Shown: positions 1 through 9,400 of the stretch, one piece after another
How positions within the stretch are numbered: the stretch's first letter is position 1
Layout: each line of letters begins with the position of its first letter
Assembly (NCBI GenBank): GCA_030836325.1
Contig: JAURQC010000018.1
Coordinates: 1-31,782 of the forward strand
Source of the DNA: Candidatus Nanopelagicales bacterium
Lineage (GTDB): Bacteria > Actinomycetota > Actinomycetes > S36-B12
Direction of reading: 5' to 3'
Length of the DNA stretch: 31,782 nucleotides
The notes under the pieces: model-generated
Seen by the model: only the letters and a program-made list of their open reading frames with translations
What the model was told of the DNA's origin: nothing
The model's database searches: none
Position numbers and translations under genes: made by a program

Positions 1-27
1 GCTGCAGGCGAGGGTTTGTGGGGTTGC

Positions 28-219
28 TCAGACGCTGCAGGTCATGTCTGTGCCGCAGCACATCGGAGACTTAATCTTGCCGTGACCGTTGGGGCACACG
101 GAGATTGCAACCGAAGCGCCATCGTCCTTGACCAGGACGTCGTCAACGAGGGGTGCCTCGCATGCGCCGCAAGTCGTGTTGACGGACATTCCACATTGGG
201 GGCAGGTGTAAAGGGCCAT
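28..219 (-). CDS. Small cysteine-rich zinc-ribbon protein
   Basis: A 63-residue protein with two clusters of metal-binding cysteines: C6-X2-C9 with C17-X2-C20, then C42 followed by C54, C55 and C61. This is the look of one or two zinc ribbons. It has no signal peptide or membrane segment, so it should be cytosolic. I do not recognise a named family; structural zinc or nucleic-acid/protein binding is inference. The ATG at 219 is supported by a -10-like hexamer TAGGTT exactly 6 nt upstream (226-231, minus strand), which fits a leaderless transcript. The gene follows the CDGSH gene on the same strand after a 60-bp gap holding a hairpin, so it probably has its own transcript. The overlapping plus-strand reading frame looks like a shadow, because the cysteine spacing is meaningful only on the minus strand. 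Confidence 0.75.
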   Translation of the reverse strand: MALYTCPQCGMSVNTTCGACEAPLVDDVLVKDDGASVAISVCPNGHGKIKSPMCCGTDMTCSV

Positions 220-225
220 AGCCGA

Positions 226-231
226 AACCTA
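226..231 (-). promoter_or_regulatory. -10 element of leaderless promoter for the zinc-ribbon gene
   Basis: TAGGTT on the minus strand matches TANNNT and ends 6 nt before the ATG at 219, placing the expected transcription start at the start codon. A weak -35-like ACGACA lies 17 bp further upstream (249-254). The same hexamer and spacing occur before the UPF0182 gene. Confidence 0.6.
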
Positions 232-237
232 GCCGAC

Positions 238-271
238 CGCGACGGATCTGTCGTGTGCGGAGTCCGTCGCG
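238..271 (-). terminator. Possible hairpin between CDGSH and zinc-ribbon genes
   Basis: A perfect 9-bp inverted repeat, CGCGACGGA (238-246) with TCCGTCGCG (263-271), has a 16-nt loop and lies just past the CDGSH stop codon. There is no good T tract after it, so it may be a weak or Rho-assisted terminator. Confidence 0.35.
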
Positions 272-279
272 TCGCGCTT

Positions 280-474
280 CTAGGACTTCCAGTCGTGCTT
301 CTTGTGGGAGCCGTCGCAAAACGGCTTGTTCTCGCTAAAGCCACAGCGACATAGGTAGACCGTCTCGGCCTCCTTCAGGACGTTTCCGTCGGCGTCCTTC
401 ACGACCACGCCTCCGGCAACCTGATTCGGTCCGTCCGGCAGTGGGGTGATGATTACGTTGTTGTCGTCGCTCAT
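280..474 (-). CDS. CDGSH-type iron-sulfur protein
   Basis: A 64-residue protein with one CDGSH motif: C42-X-C44, then C53 and H57 in PFCDGSH. This 3-Cys/1-His set binds a redox-active [2Fe-2S] cluster in the mitoNEET family. It has no membrane anchor, unlike the eukaryotic proteins, so it is probably a soluble cytosolic electron-transfer or redox-sensing protein; the partner is unknown. The N-terminal 40 residues form the usual short beta-rich lead-in (VVVKDADGNVL, a common bacterial form). The ATG at 474 is preceded by CATGAT, 6 nt upstream (481-486, minus strand), and has no Shine-Dalgarno sequence. It lies 51 bp downstream of the membrane pseudokinase stop codon and could also be read through from that gene. 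Confidence 0.93.
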   Translation of the reverse strand: MSDDNNVIITPLPDGPNQVAGGVVVKDADGNVLKEAETVYLCRCGFSENKPFCDGSHKKHDWKS

Positions 475-480
475 GGATAC

Positions 481-486
481 ATCATG
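481..486 (-). promoter_or_regulatory. -10-like element before the CDGSH gene
   Basis: CATGAT on the minus strand differs from TATGAT only at its first base and ends 6 nt before the ATG at 474. No Shine-Dalgarno sequence is present, so leaderless initiation is likely. Confidence 0.5.
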
Positions 487-525
487 ACAGTGATCAGCCG
501 TGCATGCTCATCTGAGGGTGTGTGA

Positions 526-3117
526 CTACAACAGTCCGTCGCGAGTGAGCTTGGTGAAGGCCCAGTAGCCAGGCACCGTGGGCGCCCAGAAAGTGATGAG
601 TCGGTACAAGAGCACGGCCGAGACTGCGGTTCCGGCGTCCAAGCCAGCCGCTGTCAGGCCGGCCGACAGGGCGGCTTCCACGGCTCCCAGACCGCCGGGG
701 GTCGGTGCTGCTTGGCCAATTGTTGCGCCGGCGAGGTAGACGACGGCTACGAGCGCGATGCTCATCGATCCGCCGAATGCAGCCACGCACGCGAAGAGCA
801 CGGCGATGTAGGACAGGTTGAGCAGGATGATGCCGCCGACGCCCTCGAGCAGTTTTAGTGGGCGCTGGGCCACCGTGACCAAGCGAGGCACGACCTCTTT
901 GATCAGCGGGCGGACCCGTCGAGTTATTTCCTTGCGTACCCGCGGGACGGCAAGAAGGGCGAGCGCAAGGACGGCTAGCCCGGCCACGATGATCACCGCC
1001 GCGCGCGGTGGGTCGAAAGTGAAGTCCGCGGCGGTTCCTGCAGCGACACCGAACCCGAGCAAAAGCAGGATGTGAACGACGAAGGTCATGACCCCCGAGA
1101 CACCCACCGACGCGGCAGCGAGTGCCGGGTGCAAGCCCGACTTTTGCAAGTAGCGGACGTTGATCGCGATAGAGCCGAGAGTCGGTGGGGAGACGAGGGT
1201 CGCGAAGTCTCCGGCAATCTGCGCCATCAGAGTTCTGGTGAGCCGCAGTTTCTCTGGGACGAAGCCAGATAGGGACCATGCCGAACCGAAGTACGTCAGA
1301 AGGCTGAACACGATGGCAGCGACGATCCAGCGCCAATCGGCGGTCGCGACCAGAGTAGCTAGATCTACCTGGGCGAGTTGGGACAGCAGGACGTAGCCGG
1401 CGATGGTTCCGGCGACGACCATGATCAAAGTGCGCGGCTTGATGCGTTCGAGTTGGATCGTTTCCTCGTCGGCTCCGGGACGAATTTCGACGAGGCGATC
1501 TCGCAGTGCGACCAGTAGCCCCTTGTGCTTGCGCAACTGCGTTCTAGTGGATCGAGAAAGCGCGACCGGTTGCAGAGCAGGAAGTGCCCGCCCGATGCCG
1601 TCCAGCCCGAGAGCCGCTTTGCCTGTTGCCACTGCCCGGTCGACGTCGGTGAGCATCGCAAGCGTGCAGAGCAGTTCGGCGACGTCGATTCGCATGGAGA
1701 CGTCGCTCGCAGCCACCCCGCCGGTGTCGTGGCCGATAACCCAGACACTGCCGTCGTGGGCCTGCAGCAGGTGCTCAGCGTTGAGCGATCGGTGTGAAAT
1801 CTGATGCTCGTGCATCGTTCGGACAGCCCGCCAGGCGCCGCGAAGGTCGTCGTCGCTCACCTCGTCCAGGTCAACGAAGCGGGTTCCTTCGATGTACTGG
1901 TAAGCGAGGACACATGAGTCCGGGCCCACTTCGGAGGCGAGCAGCAATCGTGGTTCAGGTACGCCGGCCGCCTCGCCTGCGTACGAGACCAGTGCTGCGT
2001 GTTCGAGAGCACGACGCATGTTGAATGCCGAGTTCCCCGGTTCCTCGCGCAGTCGCAAGGACGTCCACACCGCACGCAAGAGTCCAGCACCCTCAAGGTC
2101 TCTGTCCAACACGGTGACCTGCAAGAGCTGTCCGGATCGACTGGTGGCGATGTATCGGCGCCCGCGATCGGTCGATTCCTGGGCTCGCAGCATCGTCACC
2201 GGGAGACCACCTCGGTCCAAGGCATCGGCGACCTCCCCGCCACTGGGGCGGGTGGTTTGGATGCCTAAGGCATAGCGCACTGCAAGGCCGATTGCCCAAC
2301 CGATCATGAGCGAGGCCGCAAGGCCCGCTACGGCGACGGTCACACTGAGGATGGCCACGATGATGAGCGAGCCCATGACCACGACCGAAAGGACGTTCCA
2401 GGGGCGCCGACTCATCAACCGTGATGCTGTGATGAAGGCGAGCAGCCCGCCGAGGATGGGAGTGGTTGCTGCGTTGGATGGATCGTTTGATCCCGTCAGT
2501 GCTATCAGAAGTCGGGCGTCGGCGATTTCGGACACTAGGACCGACAGGCCGCTGAGGATCACAGCGGCGAGAAGCAGCGCAACGAGCGCGTCGAAGAGCT
2601 GTCGGACGCGGCGACGAATGATCAAGGCGATAGCACCGGCGATCGGAAGGGCGAGGGTGCCGATGCCGCCGATGATGTTGATGATCAGCACAACTGGATC
2701 GGGCAGCAGGCGGGCACCACCGACAAGGTCTTCTTCGAGCCCGCTGGTGGTTCCGGTGGCGAACCAACCCAGGGCCACCGAGGCCGCGGCCAGGACCAAG
2801 GCCAGGGCTAAACGCGCCAGGTCCAGGGGTCGACGCAGCCGTTTGGTGATGACGCCGTCTTCGATGACGATCGTGCCGGCGGCCGTAACCCCGTCCCCAC
2901 CGGTCCCGATGCCTATGGCGCCGGCGTCGGCTAGTGCATCGGCGCGCAGATCTTGTTCAGATCCCTCCTGGAGGGCAGTTTCCCCGGCGTCAGACGTGCC
3001 ATCGGTCGTGGCGAGCGGGTTGTTCGTGGGCACGGGAATCGGCCCGGCGATGGTGAGTTCGGTTCGCAGCGTCGATTCCGGGGTGGATGCGTTGTCCGCC
3101 CGCGTGTCGTCGCTCAC
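526..3117 (-). CDS. Pseudokinase fused to LPG-synthase/flippase-type membrane domain
   Basis: An 863-residue membrane protein. Residues 1-90 are a low-complexity acidic, Ala/Thr-rich cytosolic tail. About 95-300 hold a first set of membrane helices. About 310-540 form a soluble kinase-like domain whose catalytic loop reads ISHRSLNAEHLL, where an active enzyme would have HRD and a conserved Asn; the DFG position reads GHDTG. It is therefore probably a pseudokinase or a very divergent phosphotransferase. About 560-860 are the C-terminal helices of the lysylphosphatidylglycerol-synthase transmembrane (UPF0104) family, with the hallmark PTPGGLGAVEA. Family members include the MprF flippase half and similar lipid transporters; the MprF-type aminoacyl-transferase domain is absent, so lipid transport regulated by the kinase-like domain is inference. 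GTG start at 3117, divergent from adnA with a 38-bp gap; the hexamer CACCAT sits 6 nt upstream. Confidence 0.85.
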   Translation of the reverse strand: MSDDTRADNASTPESTLRTELTIAGPIPVPTNNPLATTDGTSDAGETALQEGSEQDLRADALADAGAIGIGTGGDGVTAAGTIVIEDGVITKRLRRPLDLARLALALVLAAASVALGWFATGTTSGLEEDLVGGARLLPDPVVLIINIIGGIGTLALPIAGAIALIIRRRVRQLFDALVALLLAAVILSGLSVLVSEIADARLLIALTGSNDPSNAATTPILGGLLAFITASRLMSRRPWNVLSVVVMGSLIIVAILSVTVAVAGLAASLMIGWAIGLAVRYALGIQTTRPSGGEVADALDRGGLPVTMLRAQESTDRGRRYIATSRSGQLLQVTVLDRDLEGAGLLRAVWTSLRLREEPGNSAFNMRRALEHAALVSYAGEAAGVPEPRLLLASEVGPDSCVLAYQYIEGTRFVDLDEVSDDDLRGAWRAVRTMHEHQISHRSLNAEHLLQAHDGSVWVIGHDTGGVAASDVSMRIDVAELLCTLAMLTDVDRAVATGKAALGLDGIGRALPALQPVALSRSTRTQLRKHKGLLVALRDRLVEIRPGADEETIQLERIKPRTLIMVVAGTIAGYVLLSQLAQVDLATLVATADWRWIVAAIVFSLLTYFGSAWSLSGFVPEKLRLTRTLMAQIAGDFATLVSPPTLGSIAINVRYLQKSGLHPALAAASVGVSGVMTFVVHILLLLGFGVAAGTAADFTFDPPRAAVIIVAGLAVLALALLAVPRVRKEITRRVRPLIKEVVPRLVTVAQRPLKLLEGVGGIILLNLSYIAVLFACVAAFGGSMSIALVAVVYLAGATIGQAAPTPGGLGAVEAALSAGLTAAGLDAGTAVSAVLLYRLITFWAPTVPGYWAFTKLTRDGLL

Positions 3118-3155
3118 CGCACGATGGTGTCACACTGCGGTGGTATTCATGGGTC

Positions 3156-6100
3156 GTGCGTGCCCGGTTGGACCTTTCGCCTCTGCCTCGAGCGCGTGCA
3201 CCCCAGCTCGACCCGCAGCAGCAGGCGGTCGTGGATCACCGGGATGGACCGTTACTGGTGCTCGCCGGCCCGGGCACCGGAAAGACCACCACCGTTGTTG
3301 AGTCCGTCGCGGAGAGGTTAGACGAGGGCCAGCCGCCGGGAGAGGTCTTGGTGCTGACGTTCGGCCGGCGGGCTGCTGGGGAGGTGCGGGACCGAATTGC
3401 CGGCCGAGTCGGGGGCGGGCTGCTCCCACAGGTGGCCACGTTTCATTCCTTCGCCTACGGGTTGATCCGCTCGTACGCCCCCGCCGAGGAGTACCTCGAT
3501 CCGCCGCGGCTGCTGTCGGGTGCGGAGGAAGACCAGCGCATTCGGGAGCTCATCGCCGGCAGTGTTGAAGACCAAAGTGTCCGTTGGCCTGAGGAACTGC
3601 GTGAGGCGCTCGGCACCCATGGACTTGCGGCGGAGGTTCGGGTCTTGATCGCCCGAATGCGCGAGCGCGGACTTTCGCCGGCGCGCCTTCGGGCGATTGC
3701 AGACGAGCGTGGACGCTCGGAATGGCGAGCTGTCGCGGATATCGCGGAGCAAGAAGAGGACGTCATGGTCCTGCAGAACGTGATGGACTACGCAGAGTTG
3801 ATGCGCCGTGCAGTCCTGCGCGCTGGTGATCGTGACGTTCGAGCCGACCTGCACTCGCGCCTTCGCGCTATTTACGTTGACGAGTTCCAAGACACCGATC
3901 CGCTCCAGGTGGAGTTGTTGCGTCGAATCGCGGGCCCGAACTGCTCGGTCGTAGCCGTCGGCGATCCAGATCAGGCCATTTACGCGTTCCGTGGCGCGGA
4001 TGTCCAAGGGATTCTCGACTTCCCTGAGACCTTCCGTAGGCCTGATGGCCAGCCCGCCCCGATTGTGGCGCTGCGATCGGTTCGCCGATACGGCCCGATG
4101 ATCGCCGATGCCGCAAAGCGCGCGCTGGCCCCACGGACGCTGGGAACTTTGCCCATCGAGGTTCAGCGCCACCATCGTGATCCAGCATTCGTGTCGGGCG
4201 ATGAGGTCACGGACGATGCTGAAACCGCAGTTCGAATCGTGTCGTGTTCGAGTCGCTCGTCGAGAGACGCGCATATCGCTGCGCAGATCCGGTCAGCTCA
4301 CGTCCACGATCGTGTGCCGTGGCAAGACATGGCCGTTCTCGTTCGTTCGTCGGACGATCTCACGCGGGTGGAGCGTGCGCTGAAGGTTGCAGGGGTTCCC
4401 GCTTCGGTCACAGCAGATGAAGTCCCCTTGCGCGCCGAGCCTGCAGTCGCCGCACTGCTCTTAATAGTCGAGATCGCTGCTCGGCCACACACCGGAACAC
4501 CCGAACGCATCGAGGATCTACTGCTCGGACCCATCGGGCGGATGGACGTTTCTGATCTCCGCAGGCTAGGACGCGCCCTGCGCTCAGCGCGGCGCGAGGC
4601 GGAAGAACCAGTGCTGCCTGCACGAGAGCTCGTTGCCGACGTGATCGTTGGTGATGAGCCACTCCCGGCGGCCATCGATCCTGCCTCCTCGGTTGCGACG
4701 AGTGTTGAACGAGTTCGCACGGTGCTGGCGGTCGTCGCTGAACAAGTCGCTGAGGGGGCGTCCATCGGTGAGGTTCTGTGGACCGCGTGGACGGGTGGTT
4801 CAGCGAACCATCGGTGGCCGGATCGACTACGCGAGGCGGCCCTTGACGGTTCGACCACTGCCAACCACGATCTCGATGCAGTGATCGCATTGTTCGACAC
4901 TGCCGAACGTTTAAGCGAGCGTTACCGAGGCGTTTACGCTGTCACCACGTTCTTGGACACCTTGCGTGATCAGGCGATTCCAGCTGAGTCGATCGCCGAA
5001 TCTGCGTCATCGGCATTGGGCGAGAGGGCATCGATCGTTCGGATCATGACCGTCCACCGAGCCAAGGGCTTGGAGTGGTCGAGGGTGTGGATCACCGGAC
5101 TTGAAGAAGGTCGCTGGCCGAACGTCCAGCCACGCGGTTCGCTGCTTGCGGTAGAGGAGTTAGCCGCAACCGACCACCGGGTTCCCGATCTCATTCGGGA
5201 AGAACGCAATCTGCTGTACGTCGCCATTACCCGTGCTCGCGATCAGGTCACATTGCTGCCCGTGGACTCCGGGGACGAGGGGGATGACCGCCCGAGCCGA
5301 TTCATCGCAGACCTCACCGCCCCGTCAACCGATGGTTGCTTCACCGCCGGCGTCCCACTCGAGGTTGTTTCGCACCGATCGGATCTCGTCACGAGTTGGA
5401 GCGGACTTGTGGCCGACCTCCGGCGAGCGCTCGTTGTTCCCGAAACGTCCGATGCGACGAGGAATCAGGCCGCAAGCCTGTTGGCGCGAATTGCTCAACT
5501 TCGTGACCGCGCCGGACACGCCGCTGTGCAAGCCGCAGATCCACACAATTGGTGGGGGCTCCATGAGTTGTCGGAGGGCCCTACAACACTGCGTCCGGTT
5601 CAGGAGCCGATTGCGTTGTCAGGGTCCTCGCTCGATGCGATCGGTCAATGCTCGATGAAGTGGTTTCTCGACCACGAAGTCCATGCCGAAGTCGCACGAT
5701 CGAGTTCAACGGCGTTCGGCAGCATCATCCACGCGATTGCCGACAACGTTGCTCGCGGTGAAATTCCAGACGACATCGAGGCGATGGATGCCTATGTCGA
5801 TCGGGTTTGGACCGAGGTCGGGTTCGATGCTCCGTGGCGTTCTGCGTCAGAGCGGGCAGAGGCACGTCGAGCCCTAGAACGCTTCCTGCGCTATCACCAT
5901 GAGGCTCGCCGTGAGTTCGTCGAAAGTGAGCGCTACATCGTTTCCGAACTGTCTGTGCCCACCCCCGGTGGTGGGTATGAAGACGTGAAAATCCGCGGGT
6001 TCCTCGATCGCATCGAAAAGGATGCCGAAGGTCGTTGGGTTGCGATCGATTTCAAGACTTCGTCGTCCTTTCCGACGCAAGCCGAAACCGATGAACACGG

Positions 6101-6467
6101 ACAGTTGGGTCTCTACCAACTGCTGCTTCGTGACGGATACGCCTCATCCGACGCGGCGCAGGCCGACGTAGGAGGTGCTGCGCTTATCCAGCTGCGCAAG
6201 GACACAGGTGTCAAGGATCCAGGGCCCAAAGAGCAGATGCAGACGCCATTGCCTGCTAGTGGGGGCGACCACGGTGAGTCGAGCACGTGGATCGAAGAGG
6301 CGTTGGGTGAGGCCGCTGAGATCGTTCGCGGCGAGGACATTCGCGCGAGCGTTGGCAAACACTGCCGCTACTGCAATTTCGTGCAGATGTGTCCAGCAAA
6401 AAGCTCGCAGGTTTCGGTGATCGAGTTGGACGGTGGCACCGACGACTTCGGGGGTGATGACGAGTGA
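3156..6467 (+). CDS. adnA: AdnA subunit of the AdnAB helicase-nuclease
   Basis: Subunit of the actinobacterial double-strand-break resection motor, the functional counterpart of RecBCD and AddAB. With the GTG at 3156 it is 1103 residues. The N-terminal UvrD-like motor shows Walker A GPGTGKT (about 38-44), Walker B DEFQD (about 242), VGDPDQAIYAFRGA, and late motifs IMTVHRAKGLEW and LLYVAITRARDQ. The C-terminal RecB-like nuclease has D951, D965 and K967 (IDFKT). C832, C1070, C1073 and C1079 form the AddB-type iron-sulfur cage; in AdnAB structures this cluster belongs to AdnA, which identifies the subunit. An ATG at 3087 would overlap the divergent gene and add an arginine/cysteine-rich tail unlike the family, so 3156 is preferred; a weak TATTCA sits 6 nt upstream. 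It overlaps adnB by 4 nt. Confidence 0.95.
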   Translation: MRARLDLSPLPRARAPQLDPQQQAVVDHRDGPLLVLAGPGTGKTTTVVESVAERLDEGQPPGEVLVLTFGRRAAGEVRDRIAGRVGGGLLPQVATFHSFAYGLIRSYAPAEEYLDPPRLLSGAEEDQRIRELIAGSVEDQSVRWPEELREALGTHGLAAEVRVLIARMRERGLSPARLRAIADERGRSEWRAVADIAEQEEDVMVLQNVMDYAELMRRAVLRAGDRDVRADLHSRLRAIYVDEFQDTDPLQVELLRRIAGPNCSVVAVGDPDQAIYAFRGADVQGILDFPETFRRPDGQPAPIVALRSVRRYGPMIADAAKRALAPRTLGTLPIEVQRHHRDPAFVSGDEVTDDAETAVRIVSCSSRSSRDAHIAAQIRSAHVHDRVPWQDMAVLVRSSDDLTRVERALKVAGVPASVTADEVPLRAEPAVAALLLIVEIAARPHTGTPERIEDLLLGPIGRMDVSDLRRLGRALRSARREAEEPVLPARELVADVIVGDEPLPAAIDPASSVATSVERVRTVLAVVAEQVAEGASIGEVLWTAWTGGSANHRWPDRLREAALDGSTTANHDLDAVIALFDTAERLSERYRGVYAVTTFLDTLRDQAIPAESIAESASSALGERASIVRIMTVHRAKGLEWSRVWITGLEEGRWPNVQPRGSLLAVEELAATDHRVPDLIREERNLLYVAITRARDQVTLLPVDSGDEGDDRPSRFIADLTAPSTDGCFTAGVPLEVVSHRSDLVTSWSGLVADLRRALVVPETSDATRNQAASLLARIAQLRDRAGHAAVQAADPHNWWGLHELSEGPTTLRPVQEPIALSGSSLDAIGQCSMKWFLDHEVHAEVARSSSTAFGSIIHAIADNVARGEIPDDIEAMDAYVDRVWTEVGFDAPWRSASERAEARRALERFLRYHHEARREFVESERYIVSELSVPTPGGGYEDVKIRGFLDRIEKDAEGRWVAIDFKTSSSFPTQAETDEHGQLGLYQLLLRDGYASSDAAQADVGGAALIQLRKDTGVKDPGPKEQMQTPLPASGGDHGESSTWIEEALGEAAEIVRGEDIRASVGKHCRYCNFVQMCPAKSSQVSVIELDGGTDDFGGDDE

Positions 6468-9400
6468 GCATGGATCGAGACGCGTTGAACCAAGCACTCG
6501 GATTCACCCTGAGCGAGAGTCAGTGGGAGGCGGTGAGTGCTCCTCTGGCGCCCGGCGTGATCGTTGCGGGCGCAGGAACCGGAAAGACAACCTCGATGTC
6601 CGCGCGAGTGGCCTTCTTGAGTGCCAACGGCCTGGTGGATCCGAGTCGTGTCCTGGGGTTGACCTTCACCAATAAGGCTGCAGCACAACTGCTCGGCGCC
6701 ATGCGTTCACGGGTCGCTGCGGTCGGATTCGTCGACGCCGAGCCGTTGGTGTTCACCTACAACGCATTTGCCGCCCGCATCGTGACCGACTACGGCCTAC
6801 GCATCGGTCACGAACCGTCAGCCACGTTGCTCGTTGATGGGCTTCGCCACCAGCATGCCTATCGACTCGTGTGCAGCGTTGCCGATGAGGACATCGTGGA
6901 ATCACTCGCGCGATTTGGTCGCAACCCAGTGTCGATTACCGAGCACATGCTCCGGCTCGACGGGGAGTTGAGTGAATTGGCGATCGAACCCGACGCCTTG
7001 ATGGAACATGATCGAGAACTCGTGACGCGCCTGGACACCCTTGGGACAGGGAAAGGCAAGTCCCGTGAAATCTCAGAGGCAGCCGAACGTCGGATAACAC
7101 TTGCGGGGCTCATTCGCCGGTGGCGGGAGTACAAGACCCGTAACGATCTGTGGGAGTACGCCGATCAGATTCGACTGGCCCAGCGGATTGTCGACCGATT
7201 CCCGGAGACTGCTGCCGAGATCCGTGCGCGCTACGACGTCGTCCTGCTTGATGAGTACCAAGACACCTCGATCGCTCAGCGGCTCCTGCTGCAGACGCTG
7301 TTCGCCGACGGCTTTCCCGTGACGGCTGTCGGCGATCCATGTCAGGCGATTTACTCGTGGCGCGGCGCCAGCGTGGACAACATCGAATCGTTCCCCGTGC
7401 ACTTCCCGCATCAAGCCGGCCGTCCGGCCGATCGATTCTCCCTGGTGGAGAACCGGCGGTCGGGACCCGCGGTGCTGCACGTTGCCAACGAGGTAGCGAC
7501 GGACCTGCGTGCTGAACACGCGGGAGCCGATCCGCTCATTCCTGCTCCCGAGGCTCGAGCGGCACGCGTGGACGTCGGACTGTTCGACACCATTGATTCC
7601 GAAGTTGAATTCGTCGCCCACGCGGTGCGCGATGTCCACACGTCGTGCGCCAAGCGCAGTGCCGGCGGGGATTCGACTTCCCGTGACTCGATCGCGGTTC
7701 TGTGCACCACGGCGCAAGACATTCGTCGCATGGATCAGGCCCTGCGCAAACTCGGAGTGCCAACCCACGTCACTGGTGCGGCAGCTCTGCTGGCCGACCC
7801 AGCTGTTGCAGACGCTCGAGCGTTGTTGGAAGTAGTGCACGAGCCCACCGCGAACCCAGCAATGGTGCGCCTGCTGACGGGTGCCCGCTGGAGGATCGGG
7901 GCTCGTGACCTCGCTGCTTTGGGAGCGCGCGCCAGCGACCTCGCTGGAGGTCGTGGTCGGCGCGACACCGAGACGATCGAAGAGGATCTCGAGGAAGCGG
8001 TCACGGGAAGCGATGCTGTTGAACTCACTGCACTTGCGGATGCGGTCGTGGATCCTGGGTCAGCGGACCACTACTCGACGCGAGCGCTGGAGGTCTTTGC
8101 AGAGGTCTCAGGGTTGATTTCCCACTTGCGCGGATATACCCATGAGCCGCTGACCGACTTCATCGGTCGGACCATCGAAGCGCTCGGGGTTGATGTCGAG
8201 GCTGCAATCGCCGACCCTGATGGTTCGAGCGTCGCTGCCTTGGCGGACTTCCTGACACTGGCTGCGGGTATGACGGAAATCGATGGACGCGTCAGCCTTG
8301 GCGGCTTCCTGACATGGCTGCGCGATGCCGAGCGCTTCGACGTCACGATCGCCCACACGCGGCCTCGGATCGACGGTGCGGTGCAACTGATGACCGTGTT
8401 CGCGGCTAAAGGATTGGAGTTTGCCCACGTTTTTTTGCCCTTCGTGTCCGAGCGGGCATTTCCCGGGGGGAAATCCCGAGGTCGTTGGTTGACGAGTTCA
8501 CAAATCGTTCCCTGGACGCTGCGCTCGGATGCCCCACCGCAGTTGTCGTCATTCCCCGAGGACGATGGAACATCAATCAGCAAGCAGCACGACCTCTATG
8601 TCGACACCCTTCGAAGTGTGGAGGATCGAAATCACGAACGGCTTGCGTACGTAGCGTTGACGCGCGCCGAGGAATCCTTGACCGTGACAGGGCATTGGTG
8701 GGGCCCAGGGCAGGCCAAGCCCCGCGGTCCCCACCGATTCTTGAATCAGATTCGATCTGCGGTCGAATCAGCCGATCCCGACTTGTGTCGAGTGGTCCTC
8801 TGGGCCCCCGAGCCAGAACCTGGGACTCCCAATCCCGTCACCCGCGGCGGTTCGGTGATGTGGCCGCAACCTGTTGCTGCCGACTATCGCGCATCGCTCA
8901 TGCACGCGGCTGAACTTGTCAGAGCCGCCGAGTCGAATGCTGCCGTCATGTTCGAGGAGTCACTGGGGTTCTCCGACATTCAGGATCCGGGTGGGTCCTC
9001 GCAAGAGCAGCGAGTACGAATGTGGCATGAGACCTACGACGCACTTATCGAGGACGCAGTCGCTTCGGAAAGCGACGAACACGTAGTCCAGCTCGGCGAA
9101 CATGTGGGCGCGACAACTTTCCTTCGAGCCATTCGCGATCCAGATGCGGTAGCACTGGACCTTCTGCGGCCGATGCCGCGCCAACCCTCGCGTGCGGCCG
9201 CTCGAGGCATCGCGTGGCATGCGTGGGTTGAGACCGCACTCGGTCAGCAGTCGCTCCTTGGCTTCGACGACCTTCCGGGTGCGGCGGATGAGTACATCGT
9301 GAGTGATGCGCAACTCGAGGAGCTGAAGCGTTCGTTTAGCAAGACTCGTTACGCCGGGCGCGGGCCGGTTGCTGTGGAACGCGGATTCTCCGTGATCATC

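Noticed and set aside
16..354. Plus-strand open frame at the left end (112 codons)
   Set aside because: It runs antisense to two small genes whose cysteine motifs (zinc ribbon, CDGSH) are unmistakable on the minus strand.
3087..3155. N-terminal extension of AdnA from the ATG at 3087
   Set aside because: It would overlap the divergent gene start at 3117 and adds a Cys/Arg-rich tail not expected for the family; the GTG at 3156 fits better.
3318..4274. Long minus-strand open frame inside adnA (318 codons), and similar antisense frames at 494-1336 and 20304-21266
   Set aside because: They lie wholly inside genes with clear family matches on other frames; their products are rich in Arg, Ser and His and show no domain. 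GC-rich DNA gives such shadows often.
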